Notes under the pieces: generated by a model
The model's database searches: none
What the model was told of the DNA's origin: nothing
What the model saw: the letters and a program-made list of their open reading frames with translations, nothing else
Assembly (NCBI RefSeq): GCF_020524485.1
Contig: NZ_JAIVLF010000001.1
Coordinates: 1,116,001 to 1,180,000, forward strand
Origin: Novosphingobium profundi
Lineage (GTDB): Bacteria > Pseudomonadota > Alphaproteobacteria > Sphingomonadales > Sphingomonadaceae
Direction: 5' to 3'
Length of the DNA stretch: 64,000 nucleotides
Shown here: positions 1 to 7,473 of the stretch, piece after piece
Layout: each line of letters begins with the position of its first letter
Numbering within the stretch: position 1 is the first letter of the stretch
Made by a program: the position numbers and the translations under genes

Positions 1-464
1 GCATGGACATCGAGACCGTTGAGGGGTTCGTCCAGAAGCCAGAGCGGGGCGGCCTGGCCGATCAGGCGGGCAAGCGCTGCGCGCTTCTTCTGGCCGGTCG
101 ACAAGTAGCGCACGGGTACGTCCAGAAGGTCGGCGAGGCCGAGCCGGTCGCGCGCGGCCTGCGCCGCATCCTGCGAAGTGCCATCGATCCGGGCCCAGAA
201 GGCCAGGGCATCGCCGAGCGCCTGCGAGGTGTCGAGCGCGGGGCGTTCGTCGACGAGGCCGATGGCGCCCTCGCGCTCTACCGTGCCGGCGAAGGCCGGG
301 GCGAGCCCGGCGACGATGCGCAGCAGGCTCGACTTGCCAATTCCGTTGCCGCCCGCAACCTGCAGCGCCTCGCCCGCGTTGAGGGCAAGCGACAGGCCGC
401 GAAAAAGCACCCTGTCGCCGCGGCGACAGGCAAGGTCACGGATCGCGATCTTGGCTTCCTGCAT
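1..464 (-). CDS. ccmA: Heme exporter ATP-binding protein CcmA (3' part beyond window)
   Basis: This reads on the minus strand from an ATG at 464 and runs off the left edge, so about 154 codons of a protein usually near 200 residues are seen. It has the full order of ABC ATPase motifs: Walker A GGNGIGKSS near residues 38-46, the signature LSTGQKKRAALARL near 121-134 and Walker B LWLLDEP near 141-147. The signature form STGQKKR with the compact size is typical of CcmA, the ATPase of the CcmABCD complex used in cytochrome c maturation (family knowledge). The neighbouring ccmB is not visible, so another small ABC ATPase is possible. It is divergent from the pterin dehydratase gene. Confidence 0.85.
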   Translation of the reverse strand, partial: MQEAKIAIRDLACRRGDRVLFRGLSLALNAGEALQVAGGNGIGKSSLLRIVAGLAPAFAGTVEREGAIGLVDERPALDTSQALGDALAFWARIDGTSQDAAQAARDRLGLADLLDVPVRYLSTGQKKRAALARLIGQAAPLWLLDEPLNGLDVH

Positions 465-541
465 GACGCCGTGCCCTAGTGGAAAGGCCCTGATCTGCCA
501 AGCGTCCTGACGCGGCAGGGAATTTAAGGAAGGTATCGCGC

Positions 542-850
542 ATGTCTGTCACCCCGCTCTCCGACACCGAATTGAAATCGCTGCTGGAAACGCACAGCGC
601 ATGGGCGTTGCGCGGCGATGGCAAGGCGATCGAACGCACGCTGAAGTTCGCCGATTTCAACGCAGCCTTCGGCTTCATGACCCGGGTTGCGCTACACGCG
701 GACAAGGCTGATCACCACCCCGAGTGGTCGAATGTCTACAACACCGTGGAGATCGCGCTGACGACCCACGACTGCGGCGGCCTGTCGGGCCGCGACGCGG
801 ACATGGCGCAGTTTATCGACGCCGCGGCGAAGGCTGCCGGAGCCGTCTGA
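542..850 (+). CDS. phhB: Pterin-4-alpha-carbinolamine dehydratase
   Basis: A 102-residue protein of the usual PCD/DCoH length. It dehydrates 4a-hydroxytetrahydrobiopterin, recycling the pterin cofactor of aromatic amino acid hydroxylases. The family motif is seen as DHHPEW near residues 57-62, followed by [12 protein letters not shown]. The ATG at 542 has a purine-rich AAGGAAGG stretch about 8 nt upstream. Phenylalanine hydroxylase itself is not in the window, but fumarylacetoacetase of the tyrosine catabolic route is at about 36 kb. The gene is divergent from ccmA and followed by an IMPACT-domain gene in the same direction. Confidence 0.9.
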   Translation: MSVTPLSDTELKSLLETHSAWALRGDGKAIERTLKFADFNAAFGFMTRVALHADKADHHPEWSNVYNTVEIALTTHDCGGLSGRDADMAQFIDAAAKAAGAV

Positions 851-921
851 GCGTTTTCGGTCCGATGGCTGCTCCTGGCCAGCCTTTGCATCGCGCGAGG
901 GTCGACGCTAAGGCGCGGGCC

Positions 922-1281
922 ATGCGCACCTTCGACAAGATCATTTCCGATAGAGGCTCGAAATACGCCGTCTCGGGTGCGCCGTGCCGCGATGCGGACG
1001 AGGCGCGCAAGCTCATCGAAGGGCTCAAGAAGGTCAAGAAGTTCGCCAAGGCGACGCACAATTCGTGGGGGCTCCTGGGAGCGGACGGCCCGGTCAAGAA
1101 CGACGATGGCGAAAGCGGGGCAGGGATGATCATCCTTCAGCAGCTCGAAGCGGCGAGGCTGGAGGGGCATCTTGTCGTGGTGACCCGCTGGTATGGGGGC
1201 AAGCACCTTGGCGGCGACCGCTTTCGCCATGTGCGCGATGCGGTCGCCCATTATCTGGACGCGTTGAAAAGGGAAGGCTGA
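922..1281 (+). CDS. IMPACT/YigZ-type domain protein, short form
   Basis: A 119-residue protein carrying only the UPF0029/IMPACT N-terminal fold. The conserved block TRWYGGKHLGGDRFRH is near residues 90-105 and is preceded by GESGAGM. Full-length YigZ proteins are about 200 residues with a second C-terminal domain, which is missing here. The ATG at 922 was chosen because the domain begins directly after it; an in-frame ATG at 865 would add 19 residues with no family similarity I recognise. Function is unknown; eukaryotic IMPACT is a translation-regulatory protein (family knowledge). Confidence 0.7.
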   Translation: MRTFDKIISDRGSKYAVSGAPCRDADEARKLIEGLKKVKKFAKATHNSWGLLGADGPVKNDDGESGAGMIILQQLEAARLEGHLVVVTRWYGGKHLGGDRFRHVRDAVAHYLDALKREG

Positions 1282-1287
1282 GGCGCC

Positions 1288-1530
1288 TTAGCCCGCGAGC
1301 GCGCTTTCTCGCACGGGGACATGCACCAGCGGTGGGACCCGGTCGGTCGCAGGCGCGCGCACGCGGCGAATGGTGCACAGCCGGGTTTCGTTCAGCCACA
1401 ATTCGGCGTTGCGATCCTGAGCTTCCTTGTGCGCGAAGATCAGGGCTTCGCTCGAATCGGCGGCGGTGAACTCAAGTCGCTGGGCAAGGCCCACTTCGTC
1501 TTCGGCGAAGCGCAACTGGTAGACTGGCAT
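1288..1530 (-). CDS. Small conserved-looking hypothetical protein
   Basis: An 80-residue acidic protein beginning MPVYQLRFAEDEVG. It has no signal peptide, membrane segment or motif I recognise. The start at 1530 is supported by a GAGG stretch about 7 nt upstream on the minus strand. It is convergent with the IMPACT-domain gene, only 6 nt away. Codon composition looks coding (strong GC third positions). No function is proposed. Between it and the next gene (1531-1785) I see nothing. Confidence 0.6.
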   Translation of the reverse strand: MPVYQLRFAEDEVGLAQRLEFTAADSSEALIFAHKEAQDRNAELWLNETRLCTIRRVRAPATDRVPPLVHVPVRESALAG

Positions 1531-1785
1531 CGGGCATCCTCGGGTTTCCACCGTACGCGCCCGGTTCCGGGCCGCGCACTCTCTCTCACTCTTGGCGATG
1601 GCACATGGAGCAGGCCCACTCCTTGACCTTGCGCAATTTGCCATCGCGGCGGGAATGCGAGCGGGCGGAAATTGGTTCCCGCCCGAGACGAGGGAGGAGA
1701 GGGCGCGCGACAGGTCGTGGCAGGCCTGCGCCGGACGCGAGAAGGCACCGTGCTTTCAGCGGCTTGGCGCGTGTTGGGGCGCGTG

Positions 1786-2403
1786 TCAGAGCGCTGCGTT
1801 GTTGTAGCAGTGCCAGGTGAAGATCGCCGCGGCGCCCCGGTGCGGACGCCAGTCTTCGGCAAGCTCGCGGGTTGCCTTCTCGCTTGGCCGTTCGGGAAGG
1901 CCCAGGATCTTGCCGATGCCGACTTGTACGGCAAGGTCGCCCGCAGGCCAGATGTCGGGGCGTCCTTCAGCGAAGAGTAGGTAGATCTCGGCCGACCAGC
2001 GCCCGATGCCCTTGATGCGGATCAGCTCGGCAATGGCGGCCTCGTCGTCCTCGGGGAGGTTTGCAAGATCGAGCTCACCCGCCACCACCAGTTCGCACAG
2101 TGAACGTGCATAGCCCTGCTTCTGGCGCGAGAGGCCGCAGCCGCGCAGCGCATCGAATTCGGCGGCGAGGAGGTCTTCGGGCTTCAGTTCGGGCCCCAGC
2201 AGCGATTCGAGCTTGGCCCAGACCGAACTTGCCGCCGCGACCGAGACCTGCTGGCCCACGATGGTGCGAAGCAGGGTTGCGTAGCCAGTGGGGCGGGGGC
2301 GGGGTTCGGGGTAGCCACAAGCCTCCAGCGCCCGGGCGATACCCGGCTCGATACCGGCCAGGGTATCAAGCCCATACTCAATCTGTTGTGCGCCCAGCGC
2401 CAT
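1786..2403 (-). CDS. DNA-3-methyladenine glycosylase II, AlkA-like HhH-GPD protein
   Basis: A 205-residue base-excision repair glycosylase that removes alkylated bases. The helix-hairpin-helix is seen as IKGIGRWSAEIYLLF near residues 130-144, and the catalytic aspartate is Asp156 in WPAGDLAVQ, as expected for HhH-GPD enzymes. The protein is short compared with E. coli AlkA (282) because the N-terminal domain is absent, which is common in alphaproteobacterial homologues. The ATG at 2403 was chosen because the conserved sequence begins there and AGAGAG lies upstream; a longer reading to 2577 adds unlike sequence. It is divergent from the ferredoxin gene. Confidence 0.9.
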   Translation of the reverse strand: MALGAQQIEYGLDTLAGIEPGIARALEACGYPEPRPRPTGYATLLRTIVGQQVSVAAASSVWAKLESLLGPELKPEDLLAAEFDALRGCGLSRQKQGYARSLCELVVAGELDLANLPEDDEAAIAELIRIKGIGRWSAEIYLLFAEGRPDIWPAGDLAVQVGIGKILGLPERPSEKATRELAEDWRPHRGAAAIFTWHCYNNAAL

Positions 2404-2554
2404 GATGCATCTCTCTTGTTGAAGTATGAACTTCTGGCGATTTAGTATTAACAATTCGGCTTGCCAAAGCCGTATGGCGCTTCTAGCACCTCCTGTCAGA
2501 GGCGTGTAGAAGCGCCGCCGACCAACCCGGTTTACCAAGAGGGGACACAGGACA

Positions 2555-2872
2555 ATGCCGCAGATCACCGTCGTCAATCACGCGGGCGAGGAATCGAGCG
2601 TCGAGGCCAGCGAAGGCCGCACGCTCATGGAAACCATCCGCGACAGCGGTTTCGATGAACTTCTGGCGCTGTGCGGCGGCTGCTGCTCGTGCGCGACCTG
2701 CCATGTCCACGTCGACCCGGCCTACATGGACAAGCTGCCCGAGATGAGCGAAGACGAGAACGACCTGCTCGACAGCTCGGACCACCGCAACGAGTACTCG
2801 CGTCTCTCCTGCCAGATCCCCATCACCGCGGCGCTCGAAGGCTGCAAGGTGACGATCGCTCCCGAGGATTGA
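2555..2872 (+). CDS. [2Fe-2S] ferredoxin, adrenodoxin/putidaredoxin type
   Basis: A 105-residue soluble electron carrier. The four cluster ligands have the vertebrate-type spacing C-x5-C-x2-C-x36-C at Cys40, Cys46, Cys49 and Cys86; Cys43 and Cys44 are extra. The closing motif RLSCQIP is typical of adrenodoxin-like ferredoxins that serve cytochrome P450s, Rieske oxygenases or Fe-S assembly. A GAGGGGACA purine stretch precedes the ATG. No P450 or reductase gene lies nearby, so the partner is unknown. A strong terminator follows at 2893. Confidence 0.93.
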   Translation: MPQITVVNHAGEESSVEASEGRTLMETIRDSGFDELLALCGGCCSCATCHVHVDPAYMDKLPEMSEDENDLLDSSDHRNEYSRLSCQIPITAALEGCKVTIAPED

Positions 2873-2892
2873 TCTTAAGGCCTTCGGGCTTG

Positions 2893-2953
2893 CGAAAAGG
2901 GGCGCAAGGTCTGGTCCGGGCACTCTGTCCGGTCGGCCTTGCGCCCCTTTTCG
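2893..2953. terminator. Strong bidirectional terminator-like hairpin
   Basis: There are two perfect 17-nt arms, CGAAAAGGGGCGCAAGG (2893-2909) and its complement (2937-2953), around a 27-nt loop. The A-tract on one side and T-tract on the other let it act on both strands. It lies 20 nt after the ferredoxin stop. Nearly the same arm recurs at 52778-52821. Confidence 0.8.
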
Positions 2954-3068
2954 GTTCGGAGGCGCATATTTGCGGGGAGGGCCCTGCGCGTTAACCCTCG
3001 GTCCAGCTTTTTACGCCTAAAGCGCAATTCGATTGCGACATGCAGGGACACTTCCTAAGTCAGCGGCC

Positions 3069-4079
3069 ATGACAGCACCAAACGCCACGCCTTCCTCGAT
3101 CGACCTGATCGGCAATACCCCGCTCGTACTTCTCAAAGGGCCCAGCGCCGCCGCCGGCTGCGAAATCTGGGGCAAGTGCGAATTCGCCAACCCCGGCGCC
3201 TCGGTCAAGGACCGCGCGGCGCTCTGGATCGTGCGCGACGCCGAAGCGCGCGGCGAGTTGAAGCCGGGCGGCACGGTGATCGAAGGCACGGCGGGCAATA
3301 CCGGCATCGGCATCGCGCTGGTCGCCAATGCGCGGGGCTACAAGTCGGTCATCGTCATGCCCGACAACCAGTCCAAGGAAAAGATGGACACGCTGCGCGC
3401 GCTGGGCGCCGAGCTGGTCCTCGTTCCGCCCACCAAGTTCGCCGACCCCAACCACTTCGTGCACACCTCGCGCCGTCTTGCCGAGGAAACCGAAGGGGCG
3501 GTCTGGGCCAACCAGTTCGACAACGTCGCCAACCGCAAGGCCCACATCGAGAGCACGGCGCCCGAAATCTGGGAGCAGCTGGGTGGCCGCATCGACGGTT
3601 TCACCTGTGCGGCGGGCACCGGGGGCACGATTGCGGGCACGGGCCTTGGCCTCAAGGCCTTCGACGAGAACATCGTCGTTGCACTGACCGATCCGTATGG
3701 TGCGGCGCTTTACAACTACTACGCCAACGGTGAACTGAAGGCCGAAGGCTCGTCGGTGGCCGAAGGGATCGGCCAGGGCCGCATCACCGCAAACCTCGAG
3801 GGCGCGCCGATCGACACCCAGTTCCGCATGTCGGACGAGGAAGGCCTCGAGTGGGTGCGTCGTCTTCTGGCCGAAGAGGGGCTGTGCCTGGGCCTGTCCT
3901 CGGGCATCAACGTGGCGGGTGCGGTGGCACTTGGCCAGAAGCTTGTCGCCGAAGGCCGCAAGGATGCGCGGGTCGCCACGATTCTGTGTGACACCGGCTT
4001 CCGGTACTTGTCCACACTTTACAACCCCGAGTGGCTCGAAACCAAGGGGCTGCCCGTCTTCCCGTGGCTGGTGCGCTGA
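3069..4079 (+). CDS. cysK: Cysteine synthase A (O-acetylserine sulfhydrylase)
   Basis: A 336-residue PLP enzyme of the beta family that makes cysteine from O-acetylserine and sulfide. The cofactor lysine is Lys47 in NPGASVKDRA, the substrate loop is EGTAGNTGIG, and the glycine-rich phosphate cup is AGTGGTIAGTG. The C-terminal stretch CDTGFRYLSTLYNPEWL resembles CysK-like proteins with an extended tail. The start at 3069 was preferred to an in-frame ATG at 3033 because the family sequence begins within ten residues of it. A cystathionine beta-synthase-like role cannot be excluded. A small membrane protein gene follows 17 nt downstream and is probably co-transcribed. Confidence 0.9.
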   Translation: MTAPNATPSSIDLIGNTPLVLLKGPSAAAGCEIWGKCEFANPGASVKDRAALWIVRDAEARGELKPGGTVIEGTAGNTGIGIALVANARGYKSVIVMPDNQSKEKMDTLRALGAELVLVPPTKFADPNHFVHTSRRLAEETEGAVWANQFDNVANRKAHIESTAPEIWEQLGGRIDGFTCAAGTGGTIAGTGLGLKAFDENIVVALTDPYGAALYNYYANGELKAEGSSVAEGIGQGRITANLEGAPIDTQFRMSDEEGLEWVRRLLAEEGLCLGLSSGINVAGAVALGQKLVAEGRKDARVATILCDTGFRYLSTLYNPEWLETKGLPVFPWLVR

Positions 4080-4096
4080 GGTAACCTTTCGCCGCG

Positions 4097-4489
4097 ATGG
4101 CAACCAAGCTCCCCCCCCAGGTCGTCGAACCACTGACCACCCCGCAGCATTTTGCGGAACCGTCTTCGCGCGAGCTTCGCTCGCAGGCGATGCACCGGTT
4201 GCAGGTGGGGCTCTTTGGCCTGTGCGCGATGCTGCTCATCGTCGGGTTGGCGAGCATCATCATGGAACGCGCGCGCCTTGCGGATGAGGAAGACCCCATC
4301 CGCGAGGTCGTCGCGGCCGATGCGCCCGAGAAGAAGCCGGCAAGCGATCCGCTCGCCGATATCGGCGTCATGCCCGCGGCCGAACCTTCGCCCAAGGCCA
4401 AGGAGGCCGAAGGCACTTCGGCGCGCGATGTGGAAGGGCCGCTCGATCCGCGTGCGGCGCCTTTCGATGGACCGCTGCGCGAGGAATAG
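4097..4489 (+). CDS. Hypothetical single-pass membrane protein
   Basis: A 130-residue protein with one hydrophobic segment (about residues 36-56, VGLFGLCAMLLIVGLASII). A short charged N-terminus precedes it and an acidic, Pro/Ala/Glu-rich tail follows. The pattern fits an inner-membrane protein whose tail is probably periplasmic. No family is recognised. It follows cysK by 17 nt and precedes the long leader of the division cluster. Confidence 0.65.
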   Translation: MATKLPPQVVEPLTTPQHFAEPSSRELRSQAMHRLQVGLFGLCAMLLIVGLASIIMERARLADEEDPIREVVAADAPEKKPASDPLADIGVMPAAEPSPKAKEAEGTSARDVEGPLDPRAAPFDGPLREE

Positions 4490-4600
4490 ACCTCGTTCCT
4501 GGCTCTGGAGGGGGCGTGCGTGACCCTTCGTGCGGCGCAGGCATCCTGAGAATCACCTAAAGATATACGTTGGCCTTTCGGTCTGCGTCGGTTCCTTCTC

Positions 4601-5081
4601 GGGGGCGGACGGGGATTGGCAGGGCAGGGCGTGGTCGTTCGTCCCGGACTATCCCTCAGGGTGATTGCCCAGGCATGGGCTGCGTGTGGATGTGTTCCGG
4701 TTCGGGGAGGATTGGGGACAGGCCGGAAATCTACGCAGATGTCCCTGGCTTCCGGTCACCTCATTCGCGCGCAGTATTGCGCATTTGCGGCTTGGTACGG
4801 GTCCTTATGGGGATCTGCGGGGATGGGCCTGGATCGTTTTGGGGAGGACCGGGGATCGGTTGCCGCCCTATGTGTTCGCTGTGGGGGCGCACCGGTCCTG
4901 TTTCCAGTGGCAAAGTGCCTGCTGAAGCACGGAAAACCGGGACTTGATGCCATGATCGCACCAATCGGCCTCTGCATTGGGCAAAACGGGGAGATCGCGG
5001 GATCGTGCGTTCACGATGGCTGCAATCCGTGTCTTTACGCAGGGTCTTCCGATAGGGATGGGGATGCCTAGGGATGGCGGG
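4601..5081. promoter_or_regulatory. Phased G-tract array, candidate extended MraZ operator region
   Basis: The stretch 4490-5411 holds no convincing gene. G-runs recur one helical turn apart: 4601/4611; 4704/4714; 4809/4819, a GG at 4831, then 4841/4851; a clean triplet 4979/4989/4999; and 5060/5071. C-runs at 4643/4653 have the same spacing in the other orientation. MraZ proteins bind repeats of TGGGN separated by 5 nt, a 10-nt period (established for E. coli). Regulation by MraZ is inferred from this spacing and from the mraZ gene downstream. A 151-codon reading frame at 4616-5071 shows no coding character. Confidence 0.45.
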
Positions 5082-5226
5082 AAGTGGCGCTGTCTTCGCA
5101 CTCGCAAACCTGGTGAAACTACATAAAATTACACAAATTCAACGGTATTATTGGATAACGTGAGCTTAATAAGGCCTGTGGAAACTATGTGGGTAAAGTT
5201 CCCGGGGTGCGCAATCTCGTGAAAAT

Positions 5227-5260
5227 TCCCGTCATTCCCCAAATTTCCCTTTTATCCCCC
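5227..5260 (-). promoter_or_regulatory. Proximal MraZ operator-like repeat
   Basis: Four C-runs (5228-5230, 5237-5240, 5247-5249, 5256-5260) lie about 10 bp apart and read as TGGGG-type repeats on the minus strand. They follow an AT-rich stretch (5115-5200), the likeliest place for the cluster promoter. The arrangement matches the operator usually found just upstream of mraZ. Orientation is inverted relative to the E. coli case. Confidence 0.55.
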
Positions 5261-5411
5261 AAGGGGGCAAGGTAGAAGGAATCGCAATCGGAATGCCTGA
5301 GTCCCGCCGCACCGTGTTCGGTTGGTGCGGACCCTGTCGCGCACCTGCGCTTCGGGGGTGGCCTCGGTCATGCTCCGAGGCGGCAAAACCCACGGGGATC
5401 AACAGGGCGGC

Positions 5412-5915
5412 ATGGCTGGGCAACCAACCATCTACAGCGGACAGGGCTTCTCGCTTATACGCGACAAGAAGCGCTTCGTGCTGCCCAACACCCTTCGCCC
5501 CACCGTCCGGGAATCGAGCGGCAAGGACATCATGTGCCTGGCCAAGCATCCCGAGTGGAAGTGCCTCGTCGCCTTCGGCTTGTCGCGCGTGGATGACTTC
5601 GAGAAGCAGCTCGACGCGGAGGAAGAGCGCGCGGACCGTGCCGGGCGTCCCTTCAACCGCGACAAGCGCGCGATGCAGCTCTACTCGTTCCAGCAGGTTC
5701 CCTTCGACGGCTCGGGCCGTTTTGTCCTGCCCGAGGCGCTGTCGGGTCTTGCCAACATCGAGGACCAGCTCTTCTTCCAGGGTGTGGGCCGCTTCATCAC
5801 CATCTGGAACCCGGCCGAACTCTATGCGCTCGCCGAGGATCCCGAGATGGAAACCATCGTCGCCACCTGCCGTTCGCTGGCCGACGCCGAACTTGCCAAG
5901 GCGAAGAAGAAGTGA
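5412..5915 (+). CDS. mraZ: Transcriptional regulator MraZ
   Basis: A 167-residue protein with two MraZ/AbrB-like half domains: the first around [19 protein letters not shown] (residues 6-24), the second around [17 protein letters not shown]. MraZ binds its own promoter and controls the division/cell-wall cluster. The ATG at 5412 fits family N-termini; in-frame upstream starts (5322, 5370) would add unlike residues. It is the first gene of the dcw cluster, and its stop overlaps the GTG of rsmH (GTGA). The operator-like repeats at 5227-5260 and farther upstream suggest autoregulation. Confidence 0.92.
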   Translation: MAGQPTIYSGQGFSLIRDKKRFVLPNTLRPTVRESSGKDIMCLAKHPEWKCLVAFGLSRVDDFEKQLDAEEERADRAGRPFNRDKRAMQLYSFQQVPFDGSGRFVLPEALSGLANIEDQLFFQGVGRFITIWNPAELYALAEDPEMETIVATCRSLADAELAKAKKK

Positions 5916-6895
5916 GCGAGGCTCCCCACATCCCCGTCCTCCTGGACGAAGTCGAAGCCGCGCTGCTGCCGCTTGAGGGGCAGGTCGTCGTTGATGCGAC
6001 CTTCGGAGCGGGCGGCTACACCCGTCGCCTGCTCGATGCCGGGGCGACCGTCCACGCCTTCGACCGGGATCCCGATGCGATCGCGGCCGTCCATGCGAAC
6101 CCTGAACGCTGGCCCGAACTTGCCAGCGTTCCGCCCCGTCTGGTCCTGCATCCCCGCCGCTTCTCCGAGATGGTCGATGCCCTGCACGGTGCAGGCATCG
6201 AAGCCGTCGACGGGATCGTGGCCGACATCGGTGTCTCCTCGATGCAGCTCGACCAGGCGGAGCGCGGGTTCGCCTTTGCCAGCGACGGTCCGCTCGACAT
6301 GCGCATGAGCCAGGACGGGTATTCGGCTGCCGACTTCGTGAACGAGGGCGAGGAGAGCGCGATTGCCGACGTGCTCTACCTCTACGGTGAAGAGCGCCAG
6401 TCGCGCCGTGTCGCCCGCGCCATTGTCGCCGCGCGTCCCATTACCACGACGGGCGAGCTGGCGCGCGTCATCCGCAAGGCGCTTGGTCACCGCCCCGGCG
6501 CGCCCAAGGATCCTGCCACGCGCAGCTTCCAGGCGATCCGCATTCACGTGAACGGTGAGCTCGACGAGCTTGAGGCTGCGCTGGCCGCTGCCGAGGAATT
6601 GCTGCGCGAAGGCGGGCGTCTTGCCGTCGTCACGTTCCATTCGCTGGAGGACCGCATCGTCAAGCGCTTCCTCAAGGAGGCGAGCGGGCAGGCGCGCTCC
6701 ACCTCGCGCCACCTGCCGCTCGTCGATACCGGCCCCGAGGCGACCTTTGCGAAAGTGGCCAAGCCGGTAAAGCCCGGCGCCACAGAGCTGGAGGTCAACC
6801 CCCGCTCCCGTTCCTCCACCCTGCGCAGCGCCATCCGTACCCACGCGCCCGCCCGTTCCGCTGAAACCCGTTCGTCCTCAAGGAAAAACCCATGA
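5912..6895 (+). CDS. rsmH: 16S rRNA (cytosine(1402)-N4)-methyltransferase
   Basis: A 327-residue SAM-dependent methyltransferase (old name MraW) that modifies C1402 in the ribosomal P site. The SAM-binding loop [14 protein letters not shown] is near residues 28-41, and AFDRDPDAI follows. Near the C-terminus [13 protein letters not shown] is the conserved family signature. It starts with GTG overlapping the mraZ stop and ends in an ATGA overlap with ftsL, so translation is coupled. Length is usual. Confidence 0.96.
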   Translation: MSEAPHIPVLLDEVEAALLPLEGQVVVDATFGAGGYTRRLLDAGATVHAFDRDPDAIAAVHANPERWPELASVPPRLVLHPRRFSEMVDALHGAGIEAVDGIVADIGVSSMQLDQAERGFAFASDGPLDMRMSQDGYSAADFVNEGEESAIADVLYLYGEERQSRRVARAIVAARPITTTGELARVIRKALGHRPGAPKDPATRSFQAIRIHVNGELDELEAALAAAEELLREGGRLAVVTFHSLEDRIVKRFLKEASGQARSTSRHLPLVDTGPEATFAKVAKPVKPGATELEVNPRSRSSTLRSAIRTHAPARSAETRSSSRKNP

Positions 6896-7473
6896 ACCTG
6901 ACCCAAGATCGCGTTCGCTCCATCGGGTGGATCACGGTGCTCGCCATCTGCGCGGCGATGCTCGTGGCGCTGACCTTGCGCGTCAACGCGGTGAAAAGCG
7001 AAGTCTACGCGGCCGAGAAGCGGATCGTGTACACCCAGCAGCAGATCAACTTCCTGGAAACCGAATTCCAGACGCGCGCGAACCAGCAGGCGCTCAAGAA
7101 GCTCAACGATCTCGAGTTCGGGTACGCGGCGCCGGGGGCGGGCCAGTACCTGGAAGGGGAGCGCCAGCTTGCTGCGCTGGGCGCCGCGCCGGGTCCCGAT
7201 GCGCCCGCGCCGATCCGCTTCGCCAACGCCGAGCCGGCTGACATCCCGGGTGAGGATGTGGCCGAGCGCGCCGAGGAGAAGGCCGGCTCGCTGCTCGCCA
7301 TGGTCAATCCGGTGAGCGGCGCAACGGCGGCCGCCATGCCTGAGGAAGAGCGCCGCCGCGAGGTGGCAGCCGCAAGGACGCGCGACACAGATCGCGAGGC
7401 CCTGCGGGCGGAAGCCGCCGACCTGTCGCGGCGCCTGGCCAGCATCGAAATCGCGGAGGCGCCCAACCAGTGA
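6892..7473 (+). CDS. ftsL: Cell division protein FtsL-like
   Basis: A 193-residue bitopic membrane protein with a short cytoplasmic tail, a transmembrane segment near residues 11-29 ([19 protein letters not shown]) and a following coiled-coil stretch (about 33-75). The remaining tail is Ala/Glu-rich and longer than in E. coli FtsL (121). FtsL bridges FtsQ/FtsB to FtsW and FtsI. Sequence similarity in this family is low, so position between rsmH and ftsI and topology carry most of the assignment. ATGA overlap upstream and GTGA overlap downstream. Confidence 0.82.
   Translation: MNLTQDRVRSIGWITVLAICAAMLVALTLRVNAVKSEVYAAEKRIVYTQQQINFLETEFQTRANQQALKKLNDLEFGYAAPGAGQYLEGERQLAALGAAPGPDAPAPIRFANAEPADIPGEDVAERAEEKAGSLLAMVNPVSGATAAAMPEEERRREVAAARTRDTDREALRAEAADLSRRLASIEIAEAPNQ

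Noticed and set aside
4616..5071. 151-codon plus-strand frame in the mraZ leader
   Set aside because: Its composition is rich in Gly, Cys and Trp with no domain, three frames are open over the same stretch, and the G-tract periodicity explains the sequence better.
4490..5411. RNase P RNA gene upstream of mraZ
   Set aside because: I looked for the conserved core (GAGGAAAGTCC and ACAGAA stretches) on both strands and did not find it.
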